64,000 nt of DNA from Hymenobacter ruricola (GCF_015694525.1 NZ_JADQDM010000001.1:186001-250000), one strand, 5' to 3'; positions 8,234-16,024 are shown, numbered from the stretch's first letter. Numbers and translations are program-made. Notes: generated by a model not told the origin, from the letters alone.

Positions 8234-8812
8234 ATGATAGGTTCAACATTAGGCCCTGCCTTCGCCTTTCGGTGCGAAGCAGCAGGCGCCGGAAACAAAA
8301 ACCCCGCTTCCGCTGAACAGCAAGACCAGCACCGCGCGCTAAGCAACCGCACCGCGGCCTTCAACCTGCGCGCGCACAGCAAGACTCAACTGATTGATAA
8401 CATCAGGCAGGCTGTGGCCGATATGGTGCTGGCCATCGGCGCCGAAGCCCGGCTGAAAAATTCGGAATACCTCAGCCGCCGGCTGCGCTACGACTACACC
8501 TACCTCGCCAACCGGTTTTCGGAAACCACGGGCAGCACCCTCGAGCAGTATATCATCGGGGTCCGCATCAACCGGGTGAAAGAGCTGATTATCGTCGGCG
8601 CGCTCAACCTGACGCAGATAGCCTACGAGTGCCAGTACAGCAGCGTGGCCCACCTGTCCAATCAATTCAAGAAAGTGACGGGGCTGACGCCTTCGTCCTT
8701 CAGAATGCTCCACTTTAAGCATGGGAAAGTCCCTGGAAGTGTGAATGATGTAATTGGTTTTTGCAATCGTGTAAATGCCCTGGAAGTGCGCCGCGTGAGC
8801 TTTGTAGCGTGA
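8234..8812 (+). CDS. AraC-type helix-turn-helix protein with diverged N-terminus
   Basis: From about residue 50 onward the protein matches a small Bacteroidota AraC family very closely: KTQLIDNIRQAVADMV, NSEYLSRRLRYDYTYLANRFSETTGSTLEQYII and LTQIAYECQYSSVAHLSNQFKKVTGLTPSSFR. That family normally begins with an HMA-like domain containing a CxxC-type metal site and totals about 190 residues. Starting at 8234 gives 192 residues, but the N-terminal part lacks the CxxC motif and shows only faint resemblance. The frame stays open back to 8033. The C-terminus also extends about 35 residues past the usual end. This suggests a decaying or repurposed copy. It ends 29 nt before the ice-binding-like gene and may be co-transcribed with it. 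Confidence 0.7.
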   Translation: MIGSTLGPAFAFRCEAAGAGNKNPASAEQQDQHRALSNRTAAFNLRAHSKTQLIDNIRQAVADMVLAIGAEARLKNSEYLSRRLRYDYTYLANRFSETTGSTLEQYIIGVRINRVKELIIVGALNLTQIAYECQYSSVAHLSNQFKKVTGLTPSSFRMLHFKHGKVPGSVNDVIGFCNRVNALEVRRVSFVA

Positions 8813-8823
8813 AATAATTTCAC
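8809..8823. promoter_or_regulatory. Palindrome GTGAAATAATTTCAC before the DUF3494 gene
   Basis: 7-bp arms with a 1-nt centre. It overlaps the stop codon of the AraC-like gene and lies 18 nt before the ATG at 8842. The position fits an operator for the downstream gene. The binding protein is not known. Confidence 0.4.
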
Positions 8824-8841
8824 CTGCATTACGCACGCTTT

Positions 8842-11460
8842 ATGAAAAAACATTTCCTTTTTATCCTGACTTCGGCGGCCGCTCTGGCCTTCCCGCAGGC
8901 CAGCACCGCGCAGGTTGCGCCGGCCCTGGGGGCCGCCGGCAGCTTTGCCCTGTTCACGGCCGTTGGCGCTGTGAACAACAGCGGCCCCACCGTCATCAAC
9001 GGCGACATTGGCACCAATGCCGGCGCCTTCAGCGGCTTCCCGCTGGGCGTGGTGGTGAACGGCGCCATTCACGTCGCCGATTCCTACGCCACCACGGCGG
9101 CGGCCGATGTGCAAACGGCCTACGGCTACATGTCGACCATTGCGTGCGTGACGCCGCTGGCCGTGTACGGCGGCACCCCGCCCGTGACGCTGAGCCCCGG
9201 CTCCTACTGCGTGGGCGCGGCCACCACGCTGGCCGGCACCCTGATTCTCGACGGCGGGGGCGACCCCAACGCCCGGTTCTTCCTGCGCGTATCGGGCGCC
9301 CTCACCACGGCGGCCAACTCGCTGGTGCTGACGCAAAACGGCGCCACGCCCGCCAACGTGTACTGGCAGATTGGCGGCCTCGTGACCATGGGCCAGAACT
9401 CGGTGATGCGCGGCACGCTGCTCGTGGACGGCGCCATCAACATGATTCAGGGCGCCACGCTGATTGGCCGCGGCCTCTCGCGCGGCGGCGCCATCACCAT
9501 CGACACCAACAGCGCCAGCCTGCCCGCGGCCGTGGCTCCTCCGGTCATCACGGCCACCTCGTGGCTGGGCACGGCGCTGGGCGGTGTCAACACCGATTGG
9601 TTTAACCCGACGAACTGGGACGCGGGCGTGCCCACCAGCACAGTCGATGCCATTGTGGGCACGGGCCGCTCGCCCTATCCCATTATTGCCGCCGGCAATG
9701 CCGTGGCCAACGGCCTCACCATCGGGACGAGCGCCAGCCTGACCATGAACGGCGGCACCCTCGACCTGAAAGCCAACCTGAGCAACAGCGGCACCGTGAG
9801 CGCGACGGCCGGCACCACCACCCTGAGCGGCACCGCCACGCAGCTGCTGGGCGGCAGCGGCAGCACCCAGTTCTGGGGCCTGCGCATTGCCAATGCGGCC
9901 GGCGCGTTTCAAAGCAGCGCCGTGAGCGTGCACGGCGTGCTGGCTCCCGCCAGCGGCAACCTCACCACCAACGGCCAGACGCTGACGCTGCTCTCCGACG
10001 CCGCCGGCACGGCCCTGGTCGACTACACCGGCACGGGCCTGGTGAGCGGCAACGCCACCGTGCAGCGCTACATCGCCTCCACCAACACCGGCACGGGCTA
10101 CCGCCACTACAGCGCCCCCGTGACGGGCAGCACCGTGGCCGACCTGGCCACCACGGGCTTCGCGCCGGTGCTCACGTCGAGCTATAATACCTCGGCCACG
10201 CCGGGCACCACCACGCCCTTCCCCACGGTGTATGCCTACGACCAAACCCGCCTGGTGACGACTACCAACAACACGCCGGTATTCGACAAAGGCTTTGTGG
10301 TGCCCGCTGGCCTGGCCACGCCGCTGGCCATCGGCCAGGGCTATGCCGTTAATATCAGCGGTAATCAATTGGTCGATTTCGTCGGCGCGCTTATCACTGG
10401 CACCCAGACCCTGAGCCTGAGCCGCAACGCCGCCGCCTCGGTTAACACCTCCGATGCCGGCTGGCAGCTGGTGGGCAACCCGTACCCCGCCCCCCTCGAC
10501 TACAGCCTGGTGGCCCCTGCCGACCGCCCCGGCCTCGATGATGCCATATACGTGTACGCCAGCACCGGTCCCTACGTGGGCACCTACCGCACCTACGTCA
10601 ACAACATTGGCAACCCGGTGCTGCCCGTGGCGCAGGGCTTCTTTGCCCGCGTGAGCGCCGGCCAGACCAGCGGCTCGCTCACCTTCCGCAACAACCAGCG
10701 CCTGACTACGCCCAACGCTACTGCCTTCCAGCGCGGCACCGTCGATGCCCGGCCCCTGGTGCAGCTGGAGCTGCGCGCCCCCAACGGCGGCGCCGACCTG
10801 CTCTACGCCTACGCCGAAACCGGCGCCACTCCCGGCTTCGACACCCAATACGACGCCCAGAAGCTGGTCAATTCCTCCGGCCTGAACCTGGCCAGCATCG
10901 CCACCAGCAGCGAAGCCCTGGCCATTGATGGCCGCCCGGCCTTCACCGCTGCCACCGTGTTGCCGCTGACCGTGGGCGTGCCCGCCGCCGGCCCCTACAA
11001 CCTGACTGCTACGGCCCTCAACAACCTGCCCGCTACCCTCGACGCCCTCCTCACCGACGCCGCCACGGGCCAAACCGTGAACCTGGCTTTGCAGCCAACT
11101 TATTCGTTCTCGGTGGCCAGCGCGCAGGCAGCCGCTACCATCACGGGCCGCTTCACGCTGCGCTTTGCCGCCCGTGGGGTGCTGGCCACCGCCCCGGCCC
11201 TCACGGCCGCTGAGGTGACGGTGTACCCCAACCCGGCCCACGCAGCCTTCACGGTGCTGGTGCCGGCCGTGGCCGCCGCCACGGCGGTCCACGCCGACCT
11301 GCTCAACGCCCTGGGCCAGGTGGTGCGCCGCCAGGATGCCCCGCTGGCCGCCACCGGCGCCCGCCTGTTGGTGGATGCTGCTGGCCTGGCGCCCGGTATC
11401 TACACCCTGCGCTTGCAGGTGGGCGCGGCCACGCTGGCCAAGCGCGTCGTGATTCAATAA
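8842..11460 (+). CDS. Secreted DUF3494 (ice-binding-like) protein with T9SS C-terminal domain
   Basis: An 872-residue secreted protein. Residues 1-24 are a signal peptide. Residues about 25-232 form a DUF3494 domain, the beta-solenoid fold of bacterial and fungal ice-binding proteins, visible as LGAAGSFALFTAVGAVNNSGPTVINGDIGTN, TLSPGSYCVGAATTLAGTLILDGG and FFLRVSGALTTAANS. The middle is beta-rich and Ala/Thr/Gly-rich, with repeats of the type LSGTATQLLGGSGSTQFWGL found in Bacteroidota surface proteins. The last 75 residues (VYPNPAHAAFTVLV to YTLRLQVGAATLAKRVVIQ) are a type A T9SS sorting domain, so the protein should be exported by the gliding-motility-linked secretion system. DUF3494 does not prove ice binding; adhesion is an alternative. 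Two Cys in the domain (in IACVTPLAVYGG and GSYCVG) may pair. Confidence 0.9.
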   Translation: MKKHFLFILTSAAALAFPQASTAQVAPALGAAGSFALFTAVGAVNNSGPTVINGDIGTNAGAFSGFPLGVVVNGAIHVADSYATTAAADVQTAYGYMSTIACVTPLAVYGGTPPVTLSPGSYCVGAATTLAGTLILDGGGDPNARFFLRVSGALTTAANSLVLTQNGATPANVYWQIGGLVTMGQNSVMRGTLLVDGAINMIQGATLIGRGLSRGGAITIDTNSASLPAAVAPPVITATSWLGTALGGVNTDWFNPTNWDAGVPTSTVDAIVGTGRSPYPIIAAGNAVANGLTIGTSASLTMNGGTLDLKANLSNSGTVSATAGTTTLSGTATQLLGGSGSTQFWGLRIANAAGAFQSSAVSVHGVLAPASGNLTTNGQTLTLLSDAAGTALVDYTGTGLVSGNATVQRYIASTNTGTGYRHYSAPVTGSTVADLATTGFAPVLTSSYNTSATPGTTTPFPTVYAYDQTRLVTTTNNTPVFDKGFVVPAGLATPLAIGQGYAVNISGNQLVDFVGALITGTQTLSLSRNAAASVNTSDAGWQLVGNPYPAPLDYSLVAPADRPGLDDAIYVYASTGPYVGTYRTYVNNIGNPVLPVAQGFFARVSAGQTSGSLTFRNNQRLTTPNATAFQRGTVDARPLVQLELRAPNGGADLLYAYAETGATPGFDTQYDAQKLVNSSGLNLASIATSSEALAIDGRPAFTAATVLPLTVGVPAAGPYNLTATALNNLPATLDALLTDAATGQTVNLALQPTYSFSVASAQAAATITGRFTLRFAARGVLATAPALTAAEVTVYPNPAHAAFTVLVPAVAAATAVHADLLNALGQVVRRQDAPLAATGARLLVDAAGLAPGIYTLRLQVGAATLAKRVVIQ

Positions 11461-11467
11461 ATACGTT

Positions 11468-11494
11468 GGGCCGGCTTCCTTGCGGAGCCGGCCC
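11468..11494. terminator. GC-rich hairpin between the DUF3494 and PID-CTERM genes
   Basis: A 9-bp stem, GGGCCGGCT / AGCCGGCCC, seven bases after the stop codon. No T-tract follows, so it may be a processing or attenuation site rather than a full terminator. Confidence 0.5.
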
Positions 11495-11521
11495 GGCATT
11501 CCCTTCAACGTACTTCCTCGT

Positions 11522-11755
11522 ATGAAATCATTTCTCACCTCCGCCCTGGGCCTGCTGGTCCTGGGCCTGCTCCTGAACTTGCCCGCTGGGGCCCAGCCCA
11601 CCTCCGGCGGCCCCGCCCCCGGCGCTCCGGCGGCCGAAGTGCCCCTCGATGGCGGCGCCTCGCTGCTGCTGGCCGGCGGCGTGGCCTACGGCCTCAAGCA
11701 GATTCGGGCCCGCCGGCAGGCGCGCCGCGCCGCCAAGCAAGCCCCAGCGATGTAA
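11522..11755 (+). CDS. Small PID-CTERM-like sorted protein
   Basis: A 77-residue peptide with a signal sequence (MKSFLTSALGLLVLGLLLNLPAGAQ), a short Pro/Ala/Gly linker and a C-terminal tripartite tail: VPLDGGASLLLAGGVAYGL followed by KQIRARRQARRAAK. A P(I/L)DGG motif, a hydrophobic helix and a basic end match the PID-CTERM protein-sorting signal of Bacteroidota, thought to be handled by an exosortase-like enzyme. No such enzyme is in the window. Almost nothing remains besides the two sorting signals, so the mature product would be tiny. It follows the T9SS-sorted DUF3494 gene on the same strand and may share its transcript. Confidence 0.75.
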   Translation: MKSFLTSALGLLVLGLLLNLPAGAQPTSGGPAPGAPAAEVPLDGGASLLLAGGVAYGLKQIRARRQARRAAKQAPAM

Positions 11756-11840
11756 TTCCCGGCTGCGGGGGAGGAGCCTCCGTTAGCAGCCGCGCAGAAG
11801 TTAGCGGTTCACTGGTAATGCCCCGCTTGGCGGCCGAAAT

Positions 11841-11877
11841 GAAAGAGGCTGAAGCCCCCGAAGCTTCAGCCTCTTTC
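11841..11877. terminator. Hairpin upstream of the HEPN/MNT pair (GCTGAAGC family)
   Basis: A perfect 15-bp stem, GAAAGAGGCTGAAGC / GCTTCAGCCTCTTTC, with a 7-nt loop. No T-tract follows. Together with the copy at 12643-12677 it brackets the HEPN/MNT cassette. Confidence 0.75.
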
Positions 11878-11893
11878 TGCGTTAACTTGCGGG

Positions 11894-12286
11894 GTGACCA
11901 AAGCCGACCACATTGCCTACTGGATGAATGCCGCCGACCAGAACTGGCAGGAAGTCGGCAGCATGTTCACGGCCGGCACCTACGTGCCGTGCCTGTTCTG
12001 GGCACATCTAACGATAGAGAAGTTGGCGAAGGCGCTCTAGGTGCAGGACAATGCGGGCGACACGCCACCTTTCACCCACAACATTGCCCGTCTGCTGGCC
12101 GATACCAACCTGGTGCTGACGCCTGTGCAAGCCACGTTTGTGCAGCAATTGAATACTTTTCAGCTGGAAGGACGTTATGAAAGCTACACGGCCAGCCTGC
12201 GCCAACAGGCCACCCAGGCATTCACCCAAACCGTGCTCCAGGACGTAACCACCCTCCGCCAATGCTTACTCAATCAGCTGCTCTAG
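11894..12286 (+). pseudogene. HEPN-domain (HepT-like) gene interrupted by an in-frame TAG
   Basis: Read from the GTG at 11894 with the TAG at 12038-12040 ignored, the frame gives about 130 residues of a HEPN protein: IAYWMNAADQNWQEVGSMF, then FWAHLTIEKLAKAL, the stop, VQDNAGDTPPFTHNIARLL and a helical C-terminus. The family consensus has a Trp at the stop position (KALW), so TGG to TAG is the simplest change. HEPN partners of minimal nucleotidyltransferases are RNase toxins (HepT/MntA type). Here the Arg expected before TH in the PPRTH-type motif is Phe, so RNase activity is doubtful even without the stop. The 3' end overlaps the downstream nucleotidyltransferase by 25 nt. A GTG follows directly after the TAG and could start a truncated product. 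Confidence 0.75.
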
Positions 12287-12618
12287 AACGGGTCCGGGCC
12301 TTTGCCGAAAGCATCCGCGGCCAGTCGGTTTCGTTGCGGAAAGTCATTCTGTTTGGCTCCTACGCGCGCAACGAGCAGCGGGCGTTTTCGGACATCGACG
12401 TGGCGCTGGTGGCCGATGAGTTTACGGGGTTCGGCTTTCAGGACGTGGGCCTGATTGGGGCCGCCATTGCCCAGAAGCTATTTGTCGATATCGAGCCGCA
12501 CACCTTCTCGCCCGAGCAGTTCACCGACTGGAACCCCTTCGTGCAGGAAATCAAGCGCACCGGCATCGTGGTAGGCGAGTGGGAGCCAACTGTTACGCAG
12601 AATCGGGCCCTTTCCTAG
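12262..12618 (+). CDS. Minimal nucleotidyltransferase (MntA-like antitoxin)
   Basis: A 118-residue protein of the MNT (Pol beta superfamily) type. The diagnostic GSx10DxD motif is intact: GSYARNEQRAFSDID. A later acidic strand (LFVDIEPHTFSPEQF) supplies the third carboxylate. MntA proteins AMPylate their cognate HepT HEPN toxin and neutralise it (known for characterised type VII toxin-antitoxin pairs). The start codon lies inside the HEPN frame, a 25-nt overlap that signals translational coupling. Because the HEPN partner carries a stop codon, the antitoxin may be the only functional member left. Hairpins of one repeat family lie on both sides of the pair. Confidence 0.9.
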   Translation: MLTQSAALERVRAFAESIRGQSVSLRKVILFGSYARNEQRAFSDIDVALVADEFTGFGFQDVGLIGAAIAQKLFVDIEPHTFSPEQFTDWNPFVQEIKRTGIVVGEWEPTVTQNRALS

Positions 12619-12642
12619 TAACCCCGCCCTCGGCAGAGACGC

Positions 12643-12677
12643 AAAGCGGCTGAAGCTACAGGAGCTTCAGCCGCTTT
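12643..12677. terminator. Bidirectional hairpin between convergent genes (GCTGAAGC family)
   Basis: A perfect 15-bp stem, AAAGCGGCTGAAGCT / AGCTTCAGCCGCTTT, with a 5-nt loop and A/T ends on both sides. It sits between the MNT gene and the stop codon of the convergent lipoprotein at 12678, and can serve both. Confidence 0.85.
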
Positions 12678-13310
12678 TTATTTGGCGTCTTCTGCAGACC
12701 CGGACAAGCAGGCCTGAACAATCGGGGTATATTTTTTAATTATCAAGTCCCTTTTCCTAAGACTACCAGAGCGGATATTAACCACTCTGCCCTTGCTGTT
12801 AATAAATATCACAAGTGGGGTCGTGTATTGAGTTATATAAAGCTCTTTATCAGCAGTTGCGCCACCCATTGCTTGAGGGAAATCTAAAGGGTGTTCTTTT
12901 AGATATTCCTTAACTGTAACGGAGTCATTAAAGGGGAGCCCGATAAAGTCAGCTCTATTAGAAAACTTATGATACAAAGCATTCAAAGCTGCCATATCTT
13001 CTGCGTCTGAGCGCGCGAATTCTGGAGGAGCAAATTTAGTGGTAGCCCAGAAATACAGAATCATAGCTTTCCCTTGGTTTGGCTTTGTACTCATACTATC
13101 CCCGCGATTGGTCATGACGGTAAATTCAGGGCCTAGCGAACCTTTCATGCACTCATAATCTTCATAAAGCCTAGGGTAATTAACAGTGTCTTTGTTTGCA
13201 GGGGGCCTTTTCCTGCAGAGCGCAAAATTCTCTTCATAGGTGTTTTCTCTTCGGATTGAACACGATGAAAGAATGAAAATTAGGAGCAGTAATAATCGGT
13301 GATTATGCAT
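12678..13310 (-). CDS. Thioredoxin-fold lipoprotein lacking CXXC (TlpA/AhpC-like)
   Basis: A 210-residue predicted lipoprotein (lipobox LSSC, C17). The later part looks like a TlpA/ResA domain: GPEFTVMTNRGDSMS, KAMILYFWATTKFAPPEFA, LNALYHKFSNRADFIGLPFN, and TTPLVIFINSKGRVV, where the Pro is the conserved cis-proline of thioredoxin folds. The normal FWATWCPPC active site is replaced by FWATTKFAPPEF, so both catalytic cysteines are missing and redox activity is unlikely. The gene is markedly AT-rich compared with its neighbours. The ATG at 13310 is chosen for the signal peptide; the upstream frame runs through tandem repeats. A binding or structural role is possible, but function is not known. 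Confidence 0.75.
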   Translation of the reverse strand: MHNHRLLLLLIFILSSCSIRRENTYEENFALCRKRPPANKDTVNYPRLYEDYECMKGSLGPEFTVMTNRGDSMSTKPNQGKAMILYFWATTKFAPPEFARSDAEDMAALNALYHKFSNRADFIGLPFNDSVTVKEYLKEHPLDFPQAMGGATADKELYITQYTTPLVIFINSKGRVVNIRSGSLRKRDLIIKKYTPIVQACLSGSAEDAK

Positions 13311-13423
13311 AAATGAATTTGCTATCTGCTTTGTCAACGAATGGCCTATTTGATAATGGATTGTATTAGCCGATGAACGGCGAAGGTAAAGGTCATCAAA
13401 GCTTCCTAAGCACCGCCTGCGGC

Positions 13424-13634
13424 TTCCGGACGCCCGCCAAACAGTTCCGTACCACAAACCTTGGCTTCCGAATGCTCGCCAACCGTTTTCGGACGCCCGC
13501 CAAACGCTTCCGAAGGCCCGCCAGTCGTTTCCGAACCACAAACCTCGCCGCCGAAGCAACGCCCGTGGCTTCCGAAGCACAAACCTTCGTGCCGAAGCAC
13601 AAACCTTGGTTCCGGACCACAAACCTTCTACCGG
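13424..13634. repeat. Degenerate 20-21-bp tandem repeat array
   Basis: About ten to eleven head-to-tail units, each opening with TTCCG or a variant, start at 13424, 13445, 13466, 13487, 13508, 13529, about 13550, 13570, 13590, 13610 and 13629. Two unit types alternate irregularly: one like TTCCGGACGCCCGCCAAACAG and one like TTCCGAACCACAAACCT. The period stays near 21, so all frames stay open and would give 7-residue repeats, but there is no start context or domain. The array fills the 346-bp gap between the VWA-like gene and the AT-rich lipoprotein. It is not a CRISPR: there are no unique spacers. Confidence 0.85.
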
Positions 13635-13656
13635 GTTTGGGTTCCAACTGCTGGCG

Positions 13657-15333
13657 CTAGGTTTTCTGCACCAGCTTAAAACCGTCTTTCGTGACGAGGT
13701 ATTGCTGGCCCTGCAACGTGATGGTTTCGCCCTCCAGCACCTTGCTCAGGTCCATGAGGTCGCCCTCGATGGTGTGGATAGAAAAACCGTGCTGGCGGGC
13801 CAGGGCGAGGTATTTGGGGTTGATGTAGTCGTGCACGCCGCAGAGGATGATGCGCACGTGAGCGGTGGTGTTTTTGAGCAGCCTGGCGTCGCGGGGGAAG
13901 GTGTAGTTGTCGGCAATGAGGATGAGGTCGGTGGCCTCGGGGGCGGGGGGCAGCGTCTGGGCGTAGAGCAGGGCTTCGGCGTCGTTTTCGGGCGGGTCGC
14001 CGCCCCCGCCGGCCTTCATGGCCTCGATGAGCTTGCTTTCGATGAGCTTGTAGCTGTCGGTTTTGACGTGGAAAAGGCCGCCGGTTTTGCCCACCCGCTT
14101 CTGCTTGTCGGGCAGGTCGTTGCCGTCGTTGAAAAACACGAAGGTTTTCTCGTTTTCGAGGGCGCTGAGCTGCAGCCAGGCCAGCAAGTCGTAGGTGTAG
14201 GGGAACATACTGCCCGTCACGTCCGTCACCACCACTTCCTTGGGCCACTCGGGGTGGCGCTGCATCACGCGGGCCACCACGTTGGCATCGGCGGGCAGGG
14301 GCGGGGCTTCGGTGGCGGTATCGGTGGCCGCCAGCAGCTCGCCGGCTTTGGTGATGCGCGCCTCGCAGTAGTCGTGTTTGTGCTGCCGGTCTTTCTTTTT
14401 CAGAAACACCCGGTAAAGCCGGGCCACCGAATCGGACAGGGCAAAGTTGGTGAAGAACACATCGGGCGGGCCCAGCAGCTGAAACGGCCCAATCGGCAAG
14501 CGCACCACTCCCTTGGCAATGAAGGGAAACTGCTTGCGGTCGATGGGAAAGCCCGAGCTGAACACCACGCTTTTGCGAATGGCCGCGGCCAGCTCCTCGG
14601 TGCACAAGGGCTGGCCGGGGGGCAGCACCTGCACGCTCTGGGTGGTGCCGTCGGCCGCCACGGCCAGCTGAAAGGCCACCTGCTGGGCGCCGCGCTGCGG
14701 GCAGTGGTAGTTGCGGCGCAGGGCGAGGGCCATCTGGCGGTTGTTGAAGCGGGTGCCGGGCAGGTTGCAGGCTACTTTCTTGCCCGGGGCTTTCTTGCGG
14801 GCTATGGGGTGCTTTTTCGCCAGCCGCCGCAACTTGCGCGTGAGGCTGTCGAGGTCGGCGCGCATGGTGGCGGCGGTATAGTGCCGGGCCACGTACACCA
14901 CAAACCCGTGAAAAAACGGCTGGCATTCGGCCGGGCTGTTGCAGCCGGTTTGTTCCACCAGCGTCCACATCACCGCCTCGTCCTGCAGCAGCCCCGGCAC
15001 CTCCGCCGCCAGGTTGCGGATGCGGCTAAGGTTGAGCTGGCGCTGGTTGAAACCGGGGTTGAGCTTGAAGGCGGTATACACCAGGTCGATGCGCACGATG
15101 TGCCGGTCTTTCAGGTGCAGGGCTTTGAGGTCGGCGCCGGAGAAAGTGGAGGGTAGCTGGATGGCTTCCAGGTCGGGCAGCTGCTGGTAGCGGGCCGTGC
15201 GGTAGGCGTTCAGCTGGTTGTAGAAGGTGTCAAGTTCGGCTTCGGAAAGGGGAGCCTGGGCCCGGGCAACGCCTGCCAGCAGCAGGATGAAGAAGGCGGT
15301 GAGCAATGCCCGGGTGGGTAGAGAAAACATCAT
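13657..15333 (-). CDS. Secreted protein with VWA-like C-terminal domain
   Basis: A 558-residue protein with a signal peptide (LLTAFFILLLAGVARAQ). The N-terminal half (about 27-170) is helical and rich in Arg/Leu. A central segment GAQQVAFQLAVAADGTTQSVQV resembles TonB-C/energy-transduction type repeats. From about residue 365, EVVVTDVTGSMFPYTYDLLAWLQL followed by KTFVFFNDG and TDLILIADN matches a von Willebrand A fold, with the MIDAS loop written DVTGS instead of DxSxS. This probably binds a metal-dependent protein ligand at the cell surface. An ATG one codon in is an equal alternative start. No partner genes are adjacent, and the specific role is unknown. Confidence 0.72.
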   Translation of the reverse strand: MMFSLPTRALLTAFFILLLAGVARAQAPLSEAELDTFYNQLNAYRTARYQQLPDLEAIQLPSTFSGADLKALHLKDRHIVRIDLVYTAFKLNPGFNQRQLNLSRIRNLAAEVPGLLQDEAVMWTLVEQTGCNSPAECQPFFHGFVVYVARHYTAATMRADLDSLTRKLRRLAKKHPIARKKAPGKKVACNLPGTRFNNRQMALALRRNYHCPQRGAQQVAFQLAVAADGTTQSVQVLPPGQPLCTEELAAAIRKSVVFSSGFPIDRKQFPFIAKGVVRLPIGPFQLLGPPDVFFTNFALSDSVARLYRVFLKKKDRQHKHDYCEARITKAGELLAATDTATEAPPLPADANVVARVMQRHPEWPKEVVVTDVTGSMFPYTYDLLAWLQLSALENEKTFVFFNDGNDLPDKQKRVGKTGGLFHVKTDSYKLIESKLIEAMKAGGGGDPPENDAEALLYAQTLPPAPEATDLILIADNYTFPRDARLLKNTTAHVRIILCGVHDYINPKYLALARQHGFSIHTIEGDLMDLSKVLEGETITLQGQQYLVTKDGFKLVQKT

Positions 15334-15435
15334 AGAAAATCAATAAACAGTTCGCAAAATAGGCGTTGGCCGTGGCACCGCGGCCGGGTTTTGTCAGCCG
15401 GCTTTCTACCTTACGCCAACCAACTTCGCAAGCTC

Positions 15436-16023
15436 ATGCCCCGCACCGACGCCTTCGCCCAAACCCAGCCCGCCAGCCGCGCCGAGTGGCGGCAGTGGCT
15501 GGCCGACAACCACACCAACGCGCCCGGCGTGTGGCTGGTATACTGCAAAAAAGCCAGCGGCCAGCCCAGTGTCACCTACCCCGAGGCCGTGGAAGAAGCC
15601 CTCTGCTTCGGCTGGATAGACTCGCACCCCCGCAAGCTCGACGCCGACCGCACGCAGCTGCTTTTCACCCCGCGCAAGCCCCGCAGCGGCTGGAGCAAGG
15701 TCAACAAAGAGCGCCTGCAGCGCCTCGAAGCCGCTGGCCAGCTCATGCCCGCCGGCCTGGCCGCCATTGCCCGCGCCCGCCAAAACGGCGCCTGGGAAAG
15801 CCTCGACGCCGCCGAAGCTGGCCAGGTGCCCGAAGACCTGGCCGCAGCCCTGGCCGCCAACGAAGCCGCGCAGGGCAGCTTCCAAGCCTTCGCGCCCTCG
15901 GCCCGCAAGCAGATTCTCACCTGGGTGCTGGGCGCCAAGCAGCCCGCCACCCGCGCCCGCCGCGTGGCCGAGACCGTGCGAATGGCCGCCCTGGGCAAGC
16001 GGGCGAATATTGACCGGGAGTAA
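15436..16023 (+). CDS. YdeI/OmpD-associated family protein
   Basis: A 195-residue soluble protein. RAEWRQWLADNHTNAPGVWLVYCKK, YPEAVEEALCFGWIDSHPRKLDADRTQLLFTPRKPRSGWSKVNKERL and the helical C-terminus EAAQGSFQAFAPSARKQILTWVLGAKQPATRARRVAETVRMAA are the recognised landmarks of the YdeI family (OmdA-type C-terminus). Biochemical function is not settled; members are linked to stress survival and membrane protein levels in enterobacteria. The ATG at 15436 is chosen over one 15 codons upstream because the family starts close to this point. It is divergent from the VWA gene. Confidence 0.9.
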   Translation: MPRTDAFAQTQPASRAEWRQWLADNHTNAPGVWLVYCKKASGQPSVTYPEAVEEALCFGWIDSHPRKLDADRTQLLFTPRKPRSGWSKVNKERLQRLEAAGQLMPAGLAAIARARQNGAWESLDAAEAGQVPEDLAAALAANEAAQGSFQAFAPSARKQILTWVLGAKQPATRARRVAETVRMAALGKRANIDRE

Positions 16024-16024
16024 A

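Noticed and set aside
8662..11601. A 979-codon open frame on the minus strand across the DUF3494 gene
   Set aside because: It is antisense to a clear protein with a signal peptide and T9SS domain. The frame is Gly/Arg/His/Ala-rich with no domain, as expected from high-GC third positions.
13424..13634. CRISPR array
   Set aside because: The units are contiguous tandem repeats of about 21 bp without unique spacers, and no cas gene is present.
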